A model generated the notes under the pieces. That model saw nothing but the letters and a program-made list of their open reading frames with translations, was not told the DNA's origin and did no database searches. Shown here one piece after another: positions 35,234 to 43,389 of a DNA stretch of 64,000 nucleotides. Source of the DNA: Desulfitibacter alkalitolerans DSM 16504 (GTDB taxonomy: Bacteria; Bacillota; DSM-16504; Desulfitibacterales; Desulfitibacteraceae); NCBI RefSeq assembly GCF_000620305.1, contig NZ_KK211102.1:84504-148503 (forward strand). Reading direction: 5' to 3'. Every line of letters starts with the position of its first letter. The first letter of the stretch is position 1. The translations under genes and the position numbers were made by a program.

Positions 35234-36973
35234 CTAGCTCTTGATATTTAATACTTTTAATTTGTAATACAGTGTGCTTCTAGGAATGCCTAGTGCCTTG
35301 GCAGTCTTGGATTTGTTGCCTTGAAAATCCTCTAGTGTTTTTAAAATCATTTGTCTTTCTGTTCTTTCTGTTTCTTCTATCAGGCTTGAAGCAAACTCGT
35401 TCTGCTGAACTATCCTGTGCCCCTTAATTTCTTCAGGCAGGTGCTCCCTCTTGACTATTCCGTCCTCTGCCAGAATTACAAACCTTTCAACAACATTCCT
35501 TAATTCCCTTACGTTTCCAGGCCAGGAGTAATTCAACAGAATAGTCATTATCTCAGAAGAAATATCCAGGGGTTCTTTTGAATACAGGGTGCAAAACTCC
35601 TTTATAAAGATAGATACCATATCAGCTATATCTTCTCTTCTCTCCCGTAAAGGTGCAATGTCCAGGGAAACCACATTCAAGCGATAATAAAGATCCTTGC
35701 GAAAGAGACCTTCTGCAATCATTCCCTCCAGGGCTCTATTGGTAGCAGCTATGACACGAACATCAGCATGAACAGGCTCCCTGCCTCCCACCCTGTAAAA
35801 GACCTTGTTTTGCAGTACCCTTAGAAGCTTAACCTGCATATCAAGCTGCATTTCTCCAATTTCATCGAGAAAAATAGTTCCATTGTGGGCTAGTTCAAAT
35901 TTACCCGGCTTGCCCTTTTTATCTGCCCCGGTAAAAGCCCCTCCACTATAGCCAAAAAGCTCGCTTTCAAACAAAGTAGCTGGGATAGCACCGCAGTTAA
36001 TCACCACAAAGGGCTTGTCCTTGCGGCTGCTCTCCTGATGAATGGCTTCAGCAAACAGTTCCTTGCCTGTTCCACTTTCACCTCTTATTAATACAGAGGC
36101 ATTTGTAACTGCAACCCTTTTGGCCATATTGACGGCGTCCTGGAGCTTTTTGCTTTTGCCAATTATTTTAGAAAAGGGATTCTGGTTTTCCCCAATTTTG
36201 CTTATTGCCTTTTCAAGCTTCCTAACCTGGGAGCTGGCTTTTGTCAATTCCCTGTGGAGGTAGACAGTTTCAGTTATGTCCCTTTCACTTGACACACTGC
36301 CAACCACCTCTTCACCAACCCTGATAGGCCTGGCATTTATGAGCACATGGGTGTCATGGCATGGCTGGTGGTATGCATCCTTGTAGTTTTTTGTTGATTG
36401 TCTTGCCTCTGTAACAACTAGATTTGTGAAAAAAGAGTTGATTTTTTTGCCAAGAATCTCCCCACTTTTTATATTATACAGGGACTGGGCCTTGTAATTC
36501 CAGCCAGTAACATTATCGTCATTGTCTATTATGGTTATTGCTTCATTTACAGTTTCCAAAACCGCCTTTAAAATCCCCTCTGTAACCTTTATTTTTTCCC
36601 ACATCATGGGTATTAAATCCTTTAATATTATTATTCCCTCTGGTCCCTTTTCATCCTCCACAAGGAGGATGCCATTTTCTCCTAAAACTCCAATAAGTGA
36701 AATAATATCCTCCAGGGCAGCTGTTGCCTGCACTGGCAGTATGTTTTTCGTCATTATCCCGGCAGCGCTCAACCCATGATGATTTTTGGCCAGTGAAAGT
36801 ATTTCTTCCCTTGGTATTAAGCCCATCTCTTCACCTTTTATCAATGCTGCTGCCCATTGACTTTCCTCAAGTTCTTTTTGCAATTCCTCTACTGTCATAT
36901 CTGGAGCAACCGTCACTATGGGCCCCTTCATAATATTACTAGCCGCCAGATCCTGGACACTAACCAGCGCCAT
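35234..36973 (-). CDS. sigma-54-dependent regulator with CBS pair, PAS, AAA+ and Fis domains
   Basis: 579 residues from the ATG at 36973. Domains in order: a CBS pair (about 5-120), a PAS domain (about 135-250, with [16 protein letters not shown]), a coiled linker, the AAA+ domain with Walker A GESGTGKE, the sigma-54 contact motif GAFTGA and Walker [10 protein letters not shown], and a C-terminal Fis-type helix-turn-helix ([17 protein letters not shown]). It activates sigma-54 promoters in response to signals read by the CBS and PAS domains, for example adenine nucleotides. Targets are not evident; I saw no clear -24/-12 promoter nearby. Confidence 0.93.
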   Translation of the reverse strand: MALVSVQDLAASNIMKGPIVTVAPDMTVEELQKELEESQWAAALIKGEEMGLIPREEILSLAKNHHGLSAAGIMTKNILPVQATAALEDIISLIGVLGENGILLVEDEKGPEGIIILKDLIPMMWEKIKVTEGILKAVLETVNEAITIIDNDDNVTGWNYKAQSLYNIKSGEILGKKINSFFTNLVVTEARQSTKNYKDAYHQPCHDTHVLINARPIRVGEEVVGSVSSERDITETVYLHRELTKASSQVRKLEKAISKIGENQNPFSKIIGKSKKLQDAVNMAKRVAVTNASVLIRGESGTGKELFAEAIHQESSRKDKPFVVINCGAIPATLFESELFGYSGGAFTGADKKGKPGKFELAHNGTIFLDEIGEMQLDMQVKLLRVLQNKVFYRVGGREPVHADVRVIAATNRALEGMIAEGLFRKDLYYRLNVVSLDIAPLRERREDIADMVSIFIKEFCTLYSKEPLDISSEIMTILLNYSWPGNVRELRNVVERFVILAEDGIVKREHLPEEIKGHRIVQQNEFASSLIEETERTERQMILKTLEDFQGNKSKTAKALGIPRSTLYYKLKVLNIKS

Positions 36974-37124
36974 GCAATCACCACCTGTCAATTTAAGAAA
37001 GTTCACCAGTGTCTAATATTCGACATTTTTAAGTAAATATCCTTTAAATAGATGTTGCCAGATTAGTAATACTATCCTAGAATAAAAGTAACAATTCTGC
37101 CTTACCAAGAAGGGAGTGTCTTTA

Positions 37125-37271
37125 ATGGCGTCAAAGGAACCAACTAAATTGCTGCAGGAATATTATCTTCCTGATAATGAACAGGATATCACTTCTGCTG
37201 TATATAAAGCTTTTATCATGTTTGCTGTTTTTACTCTATTATGCATATTCCTTGTCCTGTATTTTAGCTAA
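37125..37271 (+). CDS. 48-residue single-pass membrane protein
   Basis: A short frame, AGGGAGTG 6-7 nt before its ATG, coding for 48 residues. A charged N-terminal half (MASKEPTKLLQEYYLPDNE) precedes one hydrophobic helix of about 20 residues (AFIMFAVFTLLCIFLVLYF) that ends the protein. A strong terminator overlaps the stop codon, which supports a real transcription unit. Function unknown; small membrane proteins of this form often bind and modulate a larger membrane protein. Confidence 0.7.
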   Translation: MASKEPTKLLQEYYLPDNEQDITSAVYKAFIMFAVFTLLCIFLVLYFS

Positions 37272-37299
37272 AGGGAGTACCAACGGTACTCCCTTTAGC
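37267..37299 (+). terminator. strong bidirectional terminator
   Basis: GCTAAAGGGAGTACC pairs perfectly with GGTACTCCCTTTAGC (15 bp, 3-nt loop) and is followed by TTTATTTT on the plus strand. It terminates the small membrane protein gene and probably also the convergent HD-domain gene that ends at 37311. Confidence 0.85.
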
Positions 37300-37310
37300 T
37301 TTATTTTACC

Positions 37311-38552
37311 TTAACTATGTAGTAGCTGAGCAACATTATAACCATTCCTTATGAATTCTTCTGATTCTAACAAGCACTTACACATCTCCACAATATCCTT
37401 GTCAAACTGTCTGCCGGCTCCAGCCTGGATAACACGCAGTGCTTCTAGTGGGGTTTTAGTTTTTTGGTAGGGTCGTATAGATGTCATGGCATCAAAGGCA
37501 TCAGCTATGGAAAGTATCTTTGCATCCAGATGTATCTCAGATTTCTTTAGTCCAAGGGGATATCCCTTTCCATCTACCCTTTCATGATGACCTCCTGCAA
37601 TAGGTGCCAGGTCCCTAAGATTTGTAACCATACTCAAGACTTCTGCGGTATTCTTGGGATGCAGCCTGACAATATCAAATTCCTTATCTGTTAGCTTGCC
37701 AGGTTTATCTAAAATATATGAAGGCACAGATATTTTGCCCACATCGTGGAGCATTCCTGCTATTAAAATTCCTTCTACCCTCTCAACAGGCAATTCCATT
37801 ACATTGGCTATGGCAGCTGAATATATCGCCACCCTATGGGAATGCCCAGCTGTATATTTGTGTTTGGTATCAATAATGGAAGCCAGGGCAAAAGCAGTTG
37901 AGTTATGGTCAATGTCCACAGATAATGCAACATGGTTTAGCTTTTTCTTGATTTCATCCTCCACCATTTGCTCATCTTTTAGGGTTTCAAAGAATTCTGA
38001 GCTCATAGTCTCTTCAAAAGCCAGGAAAAGGTTAGCTGAATATATTTTATTTATATACTTTGCCATTCTCCCTATTATATCCCCACGGGCATCCCTTGGA
38101 TAGAATCTAACCATAATATCAAAAACATCTGCTATACAGATTATCTGCCCACCTATAGAAATATCTGAACCCTTTTTATTATTAGGATATCCTGAACCAT
38201 CCCAGTTTTCGTGGTGATCAAAAATAGCCTTGCTAATCACCGAAAGGCCAGGTATAAGCTTAACGATTTCTGCTCCATTTTTACTGTGGGAAATTATTAG
38301 ATTTTTATATTTGGGATTTGGCTTTAGTGTTTGATGCACAATATGATCATCAAGGCCTATAGCACCAATATCATGAAGCAACCCTCCATAAAAAAGATGA
38401 TTACTATTGGGAATATTTAATTTTTGAGCAACTGCTAGAGAAATTAATCCGGTTCTCCAGGCATGATAAAGCTTGCCGCTGCAGTCCATATCTAAGGCAA
38501 GAGATAGGGCAGCTATTAATTCATTATATATGATTGAATTCTTTCTGTTCAT
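37311..38552 (-). CDS. double HD-domain (HD-GYP type) phosphohydrolase
   Basis: 413 residues from the ATG at 38552 (GAGGTG upstream). Two tandem HD domains: the first with LLHDIGAIGL and HHENWDGSGYP, the second with MLHDVGKISVP and HHERVDGKGYP. The second keeps the full HD-GYP set and is likely a cyclic-di-GMP (or related dinucleotide) phosphodiesterase. The first has lost the lysine after HDIG and may be degenerate or regulatory. No sensor or receiver domain is attached. Confidence 0.9.
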   Translation of the reverse strand: MNRKNSIIYNELIAALSLALDMDCSGKLYHAWRTGLISLAVAQKLNIPNSNHLFYGGLLHDIGAIGLDDHIVHQTLKPNPKYKNLIISHSKNGAEIVKLIPGLSVISKAIFDHHENWDGSGYPNNKKGSDISIGGQIICIADVFDIMVRFYPRDARGDIIGRMAKYINKIYSANLFLAFEETMSSEFFETLKDEQMVEDEIKKKLNHVALSVDIDHNSTAFALASIIDTKHKYTAGHSHRVAIYSAAIANVMELPVERVEGILIAGMLHDVGKISVPSYILDKPGKLTDKEFDIVRLHPKNTAEVLSMVTNLRDLAPIAGGHHERVDGKGYPLGLKKSEIHLDAKILSIADAFDAMTSIRPYQKTKTPLEALRVIQAGAGRQFDKDIVEMCKCLLESEEFIRNGYNVAQLLHS

Positions 38553-38787
38553 GCGGCACCTCAAGTACTTAAAAATTAACAGTTATTATTTCACCTATAA
38601 GATTGGATATTCCTCCTATAGTTTATAAATTAGATAATTATTTCCTCAAATAACACTAAAACACCAGATATATAATAGCTTAAATTTATTGTAGAAAGCC
38701 AAACTACAGATAATAAAACAATTTTTAATTTAAGGTTGCTTTAAAACAATAATTTGCTTTATATTAAAATTTTTAGGAGGTAAGGAA

Positions 38788-38973
38788 ATGGCTAAAAGTA
38801 AAAGTACAACCACTAGCTGGGTAGTTACAGGATTAGGTGCAGCTGTTACTGGTGTAGGAGCTACTGTTTTAGGCGGGACAGCTTTGGGTGCCGGGGTAGT
38901 AGGGTTTGGCCTTGCCCATATTACCCTTGGAGTTCTTGATATGTACAGGCCAACCATTAGAAAAAACAGCTAA
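38788..38973 (+). CDS. small glycine-rich hydrophobic protein
   Basis: 61 residues with AGGAGG before the ATG. A polar N-terminus (MAKSKSTTTS) leads into a glycine- and alanine-rich hydrophobic stretch of about 40 residues, ending in a basic tail (RPTIRKNS). The composition resembles small membrane-associated or glycine-zipper proteins. Family not recognised. The ferredoxin gene follows 67 bp downstream in the same direction. Confidence 0.65.
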   Translation: MAKSKSTTTSWVVTGLGAAVTGVGATVLGGTALGAGVVGFGLAHITLGVLDMYRPTIRKNS

Positions 38974-39040
38974 AAGTCAGGTATTATTTTACCAACTTAC
39001 GTTAACACTAGAGAGGCTAAATTAGGAGGTGACGATTAAA

Positions 39041-39232
39041 ATGCGCGTAAAAGTTGACGATGATCTTTGTATCGCTTGTGGCGAATGCATTGATATCTGT
39101 CCAGAAGTTTTTGACTGGAATGACGATGGAAGTCTGGCAATCTCAAAAGTTAATGAGGTGCCTGCTGACGAAGAGGAATGTGCGAAAGAAGCGGTGGAGT
39201 CTTGCCCAACAGAGGCAATAAAGGAATTTTAA
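39041..39232 (+). CDS. [4Fe-4S] ferredoxin
   Basis: 63 residues from the ATG at 39041 with AGGAGGTGACG upstream. A single cluster: CIACGECIDICP supplies three or four cysteines and VESCPTEAI the last. The acidic, short form matches the Thermotoga/Desulfovibrio-type single-cluster ferredoxins. It is a general low-potential electron carrier. A terminator follows immediately. Confidence 0.93.
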   Translation: MRVKVDDDLCIACGECIDICPEVFDWNDDGSLAISKVNEVPADEEECAKEAVESCPTEAIKEF

Positions 39233-39235
39233 TGG

Positions 39236-39264
39236 TTAAACCCGACATTTACTGTCGGGTTTAA
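39236..39264. terminator. bidirectional terminator
   Basis: TTAAACCCGACA and TGTCGGGTTTAA pair perfectly (12 bp, 5-nt loop), with T-rich sequence on the plus side and A-rich on the other. It lies between the convergent ferredoxin and rubredoxin-domain genes. Confidence 0.85.
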
Positions 39265-39266
39265 TT

Positions 39267-39596
39267 TTAGCCCCATTTATCCTTTTTAACATGAACCTCT
39301 ATTTCTGCTAGAGAGTTCTGTTTTAATAATTTCGCCTGTTCCTTTAGCTTTGTGAAATAGCCTAAACATCCAGGGTCAAGATTAATCTCAACCCCGCGTT
39401 CACCTATAGCTTCCAATTCATCTAATAAATCTATAGAGGTCATTAAAAGATGATTAGTTTCCCTGGCTCCAACAATTTTTTGTTCTGCAGCTTCCTCTAG
39501 CCTGCTAAACTTTTCCTTTGGAGCACCACACTTAGGGCATTTTTCAGGTGCATCTTCACCCTCGAAGATAAAATTACAAACTGAACACTTCCACAT
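39267..39596 (-). CDS. rubredoxin-like domain protein
   Basis: 109 residues. The first 30 form a rubrerythrin-type rubredoxin knuckle pair, WKCSVCNFIF and KCPKCGAPKEKF, binding one iron or zinc. The rest is helical (EAAEQKIVGARETNH, LLDELEAIGERGVE) and may pack like half of a ferritin-type bundle. Likely a small redox or oxidative-stress protein of an anaerobe. Confidence 0.85.
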   Translation of the reverse strand: MWKCSVCNFIFEGEDAPEKCPKCGAPKEKFSRLEEAAEQKIVGARETNHLLMTSIDLLDELEAIGERGVEINLDPGCLGYFTKLKEQAKLLKQNSLAEIEVHVKKDKWG

Positions 39597-39642
39597 TATA
39601 AACCCACCCTTACTTATAGTTTCTCCTCAAACCTTCTTCAAC

Positions 39643-39753
39643 TTATGTTCCGCAGCTTGGGCATACTGTAAAAGGTTCTCCCTCATAGCCACAGCTTTCA
39701 CATTTGGTTCTTTTCTCTTGTTGTGCTTCCTGACAATTGCAACCTTCACACAT
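39643..39753 (-). CDS. 36-residue zinc-ribbon protein
   Basis: A short frame with GGAGG before its ATG. The product begins MCEGCNCQEAQQEKR and ends with two knuckles, KCESCGYEG and VCPSCGT, typical of a tiny zinc ribbon or rubredoxin-like metal site. Such very short cysteine-rich proteins are common in Clostridia and their function is mostly unknown. It lies 46 bp before the rubredoxin-domain gene, probably in the same unit. Confidence 0.7.
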   Translation of the reverse strand: MCEGCNCQEAQQEKRTKCESCGYEGEPFTVCPSCGT

Positions 39754-39956
39754 TTAAAATACCTCCTTCCTCGTGATAATTTATCGGCTTTGTAAAAACC
39801 AACGCCTTAACAGTTATAGCAATAGGGTTTCCAATTCCTTGCTAAATTATTTTACTTATAGATATTATCTTTTTTTTGGAAAAATCCTACCTTGGATTGA
39901 TTTCTTCACAAAAAATTAACATCTAGGTCCAATTATGCAATCACCAGATTAATAAA

Positions 39957-39994
39957 AAGAAATGCTATCCTCCATGAGGGAGGCAGCATTTCTT
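39957..39994 (-). terminator. intrinsic terminator
   Basis: AAGAAATGCT/AGCATTTCTT encloses CCTCC/GGAGG with a small bulge and a 5-nt loop. On the minus strand it ends in TCTTTTTATT. It follows the 42-residue protein gene by 12 bp. Confidence 0.8.
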
Positions 39995-40006
39995 AGATTG
40001 CTTGAA

Positions 40007-40135
40007 TTACCTTCTGCCAAGTTTTAATCTGCCCAGTAGTTTTCCTACTATTAATCCTTTAATAAACGCAATTGGATATGCTAAAATTGCCAACCAGTTA
40101 AACTTTCGCATTCTGCTTTTGGATTTAAATAACAT
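40007..40135 (-). CDS. 42-residue basic membrane-associated protein
   Basis: A short frame with AAGGAGG 9 nt before its ATG and a terminator right after it. The product has a basic start (MLFKSKSRMRKFN), a hydrophobic middle of about 20 residues (WLAILAYPIAFIKGLIVG) and a basic tail (RLKLGRR). It looks like a small single-pass or peripheral membrane peptide. Family not recognised. Confidence 0.65.
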   Translation of the reverse strand: MLFKSKSRMRKFNWLAILAYPIAFIKGLIVGKLLGRLKLGRR

Positions 40136-40251
40136 TACTAGATGCCTCCTTTTTACTTATTTTCCCGTAGAAGGCAGCTATTTATGATTATCTAATTGTG
40201 GTATTTATTGCATTTTTTAGCAGTAGAAGTATGTTGGTTGATGATTTTTTG

Positions 40252-40746
40252 TTAGTAGGCTTTAACAGATCTTGGTCCCCTGGTTACACTAATATTGCCG
40301 GTTCTAACCACTTCTATAATCCCATGGTCTTTTAAAACCTCACACAAGGCATCTATTTTGTCACTTTCACCTGTTAGTTCTACAACCATGGTTTCTCTGG
40401 TTACATCAACTATGTGAGCTCGAAAAATGTTAACTATATCAACAATATCACTTCTTTTTTCCGGCAGGGCATTAACTTTAATTAGTGCGAGCTCTCTAGC
40501 CAGTGAAGGCTCAGCAGTCAAGTTTTTCACCTTAATAACATCTACCAGCTTCTCCATTTGGTTTATAACCTGATGTATTTCGGTTTCATCGCACTCAACC
40601 ACAAGGGTTATTCTTGTGACCTTTTCCTGCTCAGTTGGTCCAGCAGCTATACTTACAATGTTAAATGCCCTGCGGCTCACTAACCCTGAAATGTGGGATA
40701 AAACAGTAGGTCTGTCTACAACTAAAAGCGCAAGTATGTGTTTCAT
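40252..40746 (-). CDS. ilvH: acetolactate synthase small subunit-like ACT protein (IlvH)
   Basis: 164 residues from the ATG at 40746, which has GAGGAG 7 nt upstream. An N-terminal ACT domain (ILALLVVDRPTVLSHISGLV, residues 3-22) and a C-terminal extension with GDHGIIEVVRTG-like ending match IlvH, the valine-sensing regulatory subunit. There is no ilvB large-subunit gene or other branched-chain gene in the window, so it is an orphan here. It has its own promoter at 40772-40800 and lies downstream of a cobalamin riboswitch that two terminators separate from it. Confidence 0.88.
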   Translation of the reverse strand: MKHILALLVVDRPTVLSHISGLVSRRAFNIVSIAAGPTEQEKVTRITLVVECDETEIHQVINQMEKLVDVIKVKNLTAEPSLARELALIKVNALPEKRSDIVDIVNIFRAHIVDVTRETMVVELTGESDKIDALCEVLKDHGIIEVVRTGNISVTRGPRSVKAY

Positions 40747-40771
40747 AGCCATGCTCCTCTTTTTTCTGATA

Positions 40772-40800
40772 AGTATAAAGGTAGTATAGCTTTTTTGCAA
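40772..40800 (-). promoter_or_regulatory. sigma-A type promoter of ilvH
   Basis: TTGCAA (40800-40795) and TATACT (40777-40772) are 17 bp apart on the minus strand and about 25 bp before the start codon. The match (4/6 and 5/6) and optimal spacing make an independent ilvH promoter likely. Confidence 0.55.
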
Positions 40801-40810
40801 CAAAAAAAAT

Positions 40811-40842
40811 GCCGGTTTACTGTAAAATAGTACAGAACCGGC
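40811..40842 (-). terminator. terminator upstream of ilvH
   Basis: On the minus strand GCCGGTT-CTGTA pairs with TACAG-TA-AACCGGC (12 bp with a 2-nt bulge, 6-nt loop), followed by GCATTTTTTTT. It would stop transcripts that pass the riboswitch before they reach ilvH. Confidence 0.75.
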
Positions 40843-40884
40843 CAAACTTTGAAGAGCTATCTAACTAGGTTTGGAAATAAAAAA

Positions 40885-40908
40885 CTCCTCGACCAATAAG
40901 CTGAGGAG
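40885..40908 (-). terminator. riboswitch-proximal terminator
   Basis: CTCCTC/GAGGAG stem with a 12-nt loop, followed by TTTTTTATTT on the minus strand. It begins about 37 nt after the riboswitch core and is the natural expression platform of that riboswitch. Confidence 0.65.
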
Positions 40909-40944
40909 AATAATGACTGCTCAAAGAAACTCCTATCAACCGTA

Positions 40945-41116
40945 GGCTTTCGTTAACTTGCTCCCTGGCAGGTATCCTGACTTAGGTTCCTCGCTTCCTT
41001 ACGCCTTCCCAGAAATCCCAGTGGCATATTGTAAAAAAGCTCCCCAATACAGTGGCGGGACCGCACCGGACTCTCACCGGTTTCCCTTTTAAACATCTTG
41101 TACCAGACATCACTTT
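40945..41116 (-). ncRNA. cobalamin (adenosylcobalamin-type) riboswitch
   Basis: The minus strand reads, in order, the conserved parts of the B12 aptamer: AAAGGGAAACCGGTGAGA, GTCCGGTGCGGTCCCGCCAC with TGTA, GCCACTGGGA, CTGGGAAGGCG and, near the 3' end, AGTCAGGATACCTGCC (B12 box). All core segments are intact, so the RNA should bind cobalamin. The next gene on the strand is ilvH, about 200 nt away behind two terminators and its own promoter. The usual B12 transport or synthesis gene is missing. Confidence 0.93.
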
Positions 41117-41268
41117 TAAATTTTTACTCTATAAAATAAAGTTCTACACTTCTTCTAATAATCCTTCTTTTAAAAAAAATTTCTTTTACATTCTCTCTAA
41201 ATATTGAGGTTAAATTCTTTATAAAACGGCAATATATATAACATAGAACATTTTGGCAGGTGAAAATT

Positions 41269-41421
41269 GTGAGTTTAACCAAAGATAAGCTAGAACAGTT
41301 TGTAAAACAAGGTAAGGCCTATGAAAAGCTGCTGCAATCTACCGAAAGCAAAAATAACAATAACCCTATTCTTCTCAAACAGCTTAAACAAACAAAAAAA
41401 CTCTTAAAGAAAATCAAATAA
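41269..41421 (+). CDS. 50-residue lysine-rich helical protein
   Basis: A short frame starting at GTG with GGCAGGTG upstream. The product is polar and probably all helical (LTKDKLEQFVKQGKAYEKLLQ, shown in part), basic at the C-terminus (KQTKKLLKKIK), with no cysteine or membrane segment. Family not recognised. It ends 3 bp before the end of the convergent ferritin-like gene. Confidence 0.5.
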   Translation: MSLTKDKLEQFVKQGKAYEKLLQSTESKNNNNPILLKQLKQTKKLLKKIK

Positions 41422-41424
41422 AAA

Positions 41425-41913
41425 TCAACCGAAACAAACGCAGCTGTACATCTTTTTTAGCTCTATAAGCCTTAATATATGCTTCTTTTCTTCTGCAATA
41501 AGGTTGTTAATTACACCTGCATTCCCTGGGGAAACCAGCTCTTTTAGCTCCTGAAAGAACATTATTGAGTCTTTTTCAAAGCTTAATGCCATGTTTATAC
41601 CATCTACCGGACTTTTAATATGTTTGATGGCCTCATCTATTCCCTTTATAAACACATGATTCTCAGCAAGGCCCTTTACATATTCCTCATACTCCCCTGG
41701 GTAGCTTTCATTTAAAGGAGCAGCCTTTAAGTCACCAAGAAGCCTTTGAAAATCAACTATATGTTTACTCTCTTGATTTGCCAAATCAGCAAAAATCAAA
41801 CTCAGCTCCCTGTTGTCTAGCTTATCTGCAAGGGCTTCATAAAACTTTTGGCCGTTTTTCTCAATTTGCACTGCAAAATCAACAACCTCTTCAGCTTTGA
41901 ATACTTTCCACAT
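41425..41913 (-). CDS. ferritin-like (rubrerythrin-type) diiron protein
   Basis: 162 residues, a four-helix bundle with glutamates and ExxH motifs in place: QIEKNGQKFYEAL, LANQESKHIVDF, ALSFEKDSIMFF and IAEEKKHILRLI. These are the diiron ligands of rubrerythrin-like proteins that detoxify peroxide or store iron. It lacks the C-terminal rubredoxin domain of full rubrerythrin, but a separate rubredoxin-like protein is encoded 2 bp upstream and may be its electron donor. That gene's end carries this gene's AAGGAGG site. Confidence 0.88.
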   Translation of the reverse strand: MWKVFKAEEVVDFAVQIEKNGQKFYEALADKLDNRELSLIFADLANQESKHIVDFQRLLGDLKAAPLNESYPGEYEEYVKGLAENHVFIKGIDEAIKHIKSPVDGINMALSFEKDSIMFFQELKELVSPGNAGVINNLIAEEKKHILRLIELKKMYSCVCFG

Positions 41914-41915
41914 AT

Positions 41916-42065
41916 CTATACCTCCTTATTTTCAACCAGGCCGCAATCTGGAGTATAACAATTGTCATCTATAAACGTACACTTCTGTTGACAGCTAGGA
42001 CATTGTTCCGGAGGTTCTTTAGCTTCCAACCTATAACCACAGTTACCACATTTCCATTTATTCAC
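41916..42065 (-). CDS. 49-residue rubredoxin-like protein
   Basis: Starts at GTG with GGAGGGG 5 nt upstream. Knuckles [11 protein letters not shown] and QCPSCQQKC match the rubredoxin-like domain of rubrerythrins, and two more cysteines follow (DNCYTPDCG). It is translationally linked to the ferritin-like gene, whose ribosome binding site lies inside its final codons. The two products together resemble a rubrerythrin split into its domains. Confidence 0.8.
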   Translation of the reverse strand: MNKWKCGNCGYRLEAKEPPEQCPSCQQKCTFIDDNCYTPDCGLVENKEV

Positions 42066-42221
42066 TTTTAACCCCTCCCCCTTTTTAATAATAGAAGTAT
42101 CATATTAAGTTTATCATTATTTATTTATTCTCTTAAAGTAAACCTATTCCTTTAAGATACATACAAACTTCAAAATTTCCTCATAATTATTTGTTAGCTC
42201 TTAACATTAGCCCTCTTAATT

Positions 42222-43382
42222 TCAACTATCTCTATTATTCCTAGTAAACACCCTTGCTGTCAGCCATTTTATAAATCCTTCTTCAGAATTGACAGTTTCC
42301 CCTTCAATAAGCTGTTTCAAAGCACCTGTAATGCGTTTAAGGTGATGATTTATCTGCTCCATTTCATATCCAATGTTGGATATCTCCATAAGCGAAACGG
42401 AATTGTTCTTGTTCTCATCAGTTAAGTGCCACTTATTTATTTGCCATCTAAGATCCTTTACAAGCTCAGTGCTTTGGTGCCCACAGTTTTCTAAATACAA
42501 ACACAGGTCCACATTTTTGCTTGTTAAATAGCACAGCAGGTTTTCCTGCATGCTAACAGTAGTAGTTAAGAGCTTTTGCAATGTCTCCAGAATATCCCTG
42601 TATTCCTTTGAAGCTCCTTCAATATCTATGTCCCTTTGGGAGCGATTTAACTCAGTATAGTAGATACCTAAAATTCTTTCGAATATAAGATTAAAGCTTG
42701 TTACCACTGTCTCATATTTCTTAACCTGTTGGCTTTTTAATACCTTCCTGTATCCTATTTCATCTTTAAATTCAAACATTTTCCTGCGGATATCCTCTAG
42801 TTTACCCCTTACCTCTGTAATTTCCTTATCAAGCTTTTCCTGGTCGTATCCATTATTTGATATAAAGCCATTTAACACAGTAACATAAAGATTTTTTAGA
42901 TGCTGGTTAACCTCAGTTAATCCCTCAATTAAGGTCTTTTCAGTGTTGGGAGGAGAAAATACGAGATTTACACCCACACCTACTCCAATTCCCACCAGAG
43001 TTTCTATTAGTCGATGAAGAGCAAAAAGCTTTGGGTCTCCCGTTACATCAACCATGACAGCAGCCACAGTAATAGCAGCTATAACTATGCCCTCCTGCAG
43101 TTTGAGCCTAATTGAAATGGTTATGGCAAGTATTACAGCCAAACCCACCGTTATTGGATGGGCTCCAAAATAATTGACAATAATAAAGCCTATTATCCCC
43201 CCAATAATAGTAGCCGCTACCCTGTTGCCACCTTGAGCAATGGACTTGGTGATTGATGGTTGAATGGTAAGAATGGCAGCTACTATTGCCAAAAGGGGGG
43301 GACCTAAATTCAAGGACTGGACCAAAAATATACATAAAGCTACGGCTATGCCTGTTTTCCATATTCTAGGACCTATAACCAT
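42222..43382 (-). CDS. aromatic acid exporter family (FUSC/DUF939-type) membrane protein
   Basis: 386 residues. Five or six hydrophobic helices fill the first 145 residues (ILTIQPSITKSIAQGGNR, GGIIGFIIVNYFGAHP, VGIGVGVGVNLVFSPPNTEK), then a long cytoplasmic, largely coiled-coil domain. This is the layout of the ArAE_1/DUF939 proteins of Firmicutes, thought to export aromatic or other organic acids. The start lies 7 bp after the MoeA-like gene, so the two are probably cotranscribed. Confidence 0.82.
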   Translation of the reverse strand: MVIGPRIWKTGIAVALCIFLVQSLNLGPPLLAIVAAILTIQPSITKSIAQGGNRVAATIIGGIIGFIIVNYFGAHPITVGLAVILAITISIRLKLQEGIVIAAITVAAVMVDVTGDPKLFALHRLIETLVGIGVGVGVNLVFSPPNTEKTLIEGLTEVNQHLKNLYVTVLNGFISNNGYDQEKLDKEITEVRGKLEDIRRKMFEFKDEIGYRKVLKSQQVKKYETVVTSFNLIFERILGIYYTELNRSQRDIDIEGASKEYRDILETLQKLLTTTVSMQENLLCYLTSKNVDLCLYLENCGHQSTELVKDLRWQINKWHLTDENKNNSVSLMEISNIGYEMEQINHHLKRITGALKQLIEGETVNSEEGFIKWLTARVFTRNNRDS

Positions 43383-43389
43383 TTACCTT

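Noticed and set aside
40252-41116. B12 riboswitch as the direct regulator of ilvH
   Set aside because: Two terminators and a good independent promoter stand between them. It is kept only as an alternative in the findings.
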